From Sandarakinorhabdus cyanobacteriorum (lineage in GTDB: Bacteria; Pseudomonadota; Alphaproteobacteria; Sphingomonadales; Sphingomonadaceae), in assembly GCF_002251755.1 (NCBI RefSeq), contig NZ_NOXT01000106.1, positions 1 through 64,000 of the forward strand: a stretch of 64,000 bases of DNA, written 5' to 3'. Within the stretch, counting starts at the first letter, position 1. Each line of letters begins with the position of its first letter. Of the stretch, positions 63,535 to 64,000 are shown one piece after another. Position numbers and translations under genes: made by a program. The notes beneath the pieces were generated by a model. That model ran no database searches and had not been told where the DNA came from. It saw only the letters and a program-made list of their open reading frames with translations.

Positions 63535-64000
63535 TCACCCCATCGTCGGAATGACAAAGGCGCTGCCGCCGTCGCTGCCGCCATCGGGCCAACGCCCGGT
63601 CACCGTCTTGCGCTTGGTCCAGAATTGCACGCCTTCCATGCCGTGCTGGCCGATGTCGCCAAAGGCCGAGCGCTTCCAGCCGCCAAAGCTGTGATAGGCC
63701 ACCGGCACCGGGATCGGCACGTTGACGCCGACCATGCCGACATTCACCCGCGCCGCGAACTCGCGCGCGGCGTGGCCGTTGCGCGTGAAGATGGCGACGC
63801 CATTGCCATATTGGTGCTGGCTGGGCAGGGCCAAAGCGCTTTCGAAATCAGGGGCACGCATGATCTGCAGCACCGGGCCGAAAATCTCGTCCTGGTAGGA
63901 TTTCATGTGCGGTTTCACATGATCGAACAGGCTGGGCCCGACGAAGAAGCCGCCTTCGTGGCCCTGCAGGGTGAAGCCGCGGCCATCGACGACCAGTTCC
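63535..64000 (-). CDS. mmsA: Methylmalonate-semialdehyde dehydrogenase (CoA-acylating), C-terminal part
   Basis: About the last 154 residues of an aldehyde dehydrogenase cut off by the window edge. V-V-D-G-R-G-F-T-L-Q-G-H-E-G-G-F-F-V-G-P, E-I-F-G-P-V-L-Q, the N-V-G-M-V-G-V-N-V-P-I-P-V-P segment and the K-T-V-T-G-R-W-P terminus identify MmsA. It converts methylmalonate semialdehyde to propionyl-CoA at the end of valine catabolism. It is probably first in the operon with cupin and ech. The catalytic Cys lies outside the window. Confidence 0.92.
   Translation of the reverse strand, partial: ELVVDGRGFTLQGHEGGFFVGPSLFDHVKPHMKSYQDEIFGPVLQIMRAPDFESALALPSQHQYGNGVAIFTRNGHAAREFAARVNVGMVGVNVPIPVPVAYHSFGGWKRSAFGDIGQHGMEGVQFWTKRKTVTGRWPDGGSDGGSAFVIPTMG

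Overview
GC-rich chromosomal DNA, most likely from an alphaproteobacterium of the order Sphingomonadales. This is inferred from the gene complement, from the order cpoB-tilS-ftsH and rpe-heparinase-purH, from TonB-dependent receptors paired with tryptophan-halogenase homologues, and from a PEP-CTERM protein. I see no rRNA, tRNA, CRISPR array, prophage or insertion sequence. Coding density is very high and no gene-free stretch exceeds about 220 bases. GTG and TTG starts and stop/start overlaps are common.

Layout. 1-5.5 kb: glyoxylate shunt, with isocitrate lyase, a divergent XRE/short-chain-acyl-type regulator, a small exported NTF2-like protein and malate synthase. 5.6-11.6 kb: a HAD hydrolase, then a minus-strand housekeeping block (RodZ-like protein, cpoB, tilS, ftsH, exported VOC protein). 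11.8-18.2 kb: typA, folE, a PEP-CTERM protein, a MATE exporter and a flavin monooxygenase. 18.3-37.9 kb: the main accessory region, a maltodextrin/starch locus. It holds an SSS symporter, a cation/proton antiporter, two FAD-dependent halogenase homologues, a LacI regulator, a large TonB-dependent receptor, two GH13 enzymes, a GH97 enzyme, an esterase, and then zwf-glk-eda. 37.9-45.6 kb: ABC exporter, a beta-helix protein with a di-haem partner, an LplT-like MFS protein, a J-domain protein and a thioredoxin-fold protein. 45.6-54.7 kb: rpe, heparinase-like, purH, a serine hydrolase, a Tat-exported arginine deiminase homologue bracketed by palindromic repeats, and hisD/hisG. 54.7-60.6 kb: three tandem S9 peptidase paralogues. 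60.7-64 kb: valine-catabolism genes, the last (mmsA) cut by the window edge.

How the starch locus may work (inference). The receptor would import maltodextrins across the outer membrane. Exported GH13 and GH97 enzymes would cut them in the periplasm, the symporter would bring in sugar, and the cytosolic GH13 glucosidase would finish any oligomers. Glucokinase, G6P dehydrogenase and KDPG aldolase would then feed the Entner-Doudoroff route. LacI-type palindromes (core ATACGTAT) flank a good sigma-70 promoter ahead of the receptor, and a degenerate copy precedes the symporter. A strong terminator sits directly before the second halogenase, so the nine-gene hydrolase/catabolism operon is probably expressed at a fraction of receptor level. 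The role of halogenase homologues in such loci is not understood and is the most interesting open question here.

Two families of short GC-rich palindromes recur between genes and probably act as REP-like elements and bidirectional terminators.
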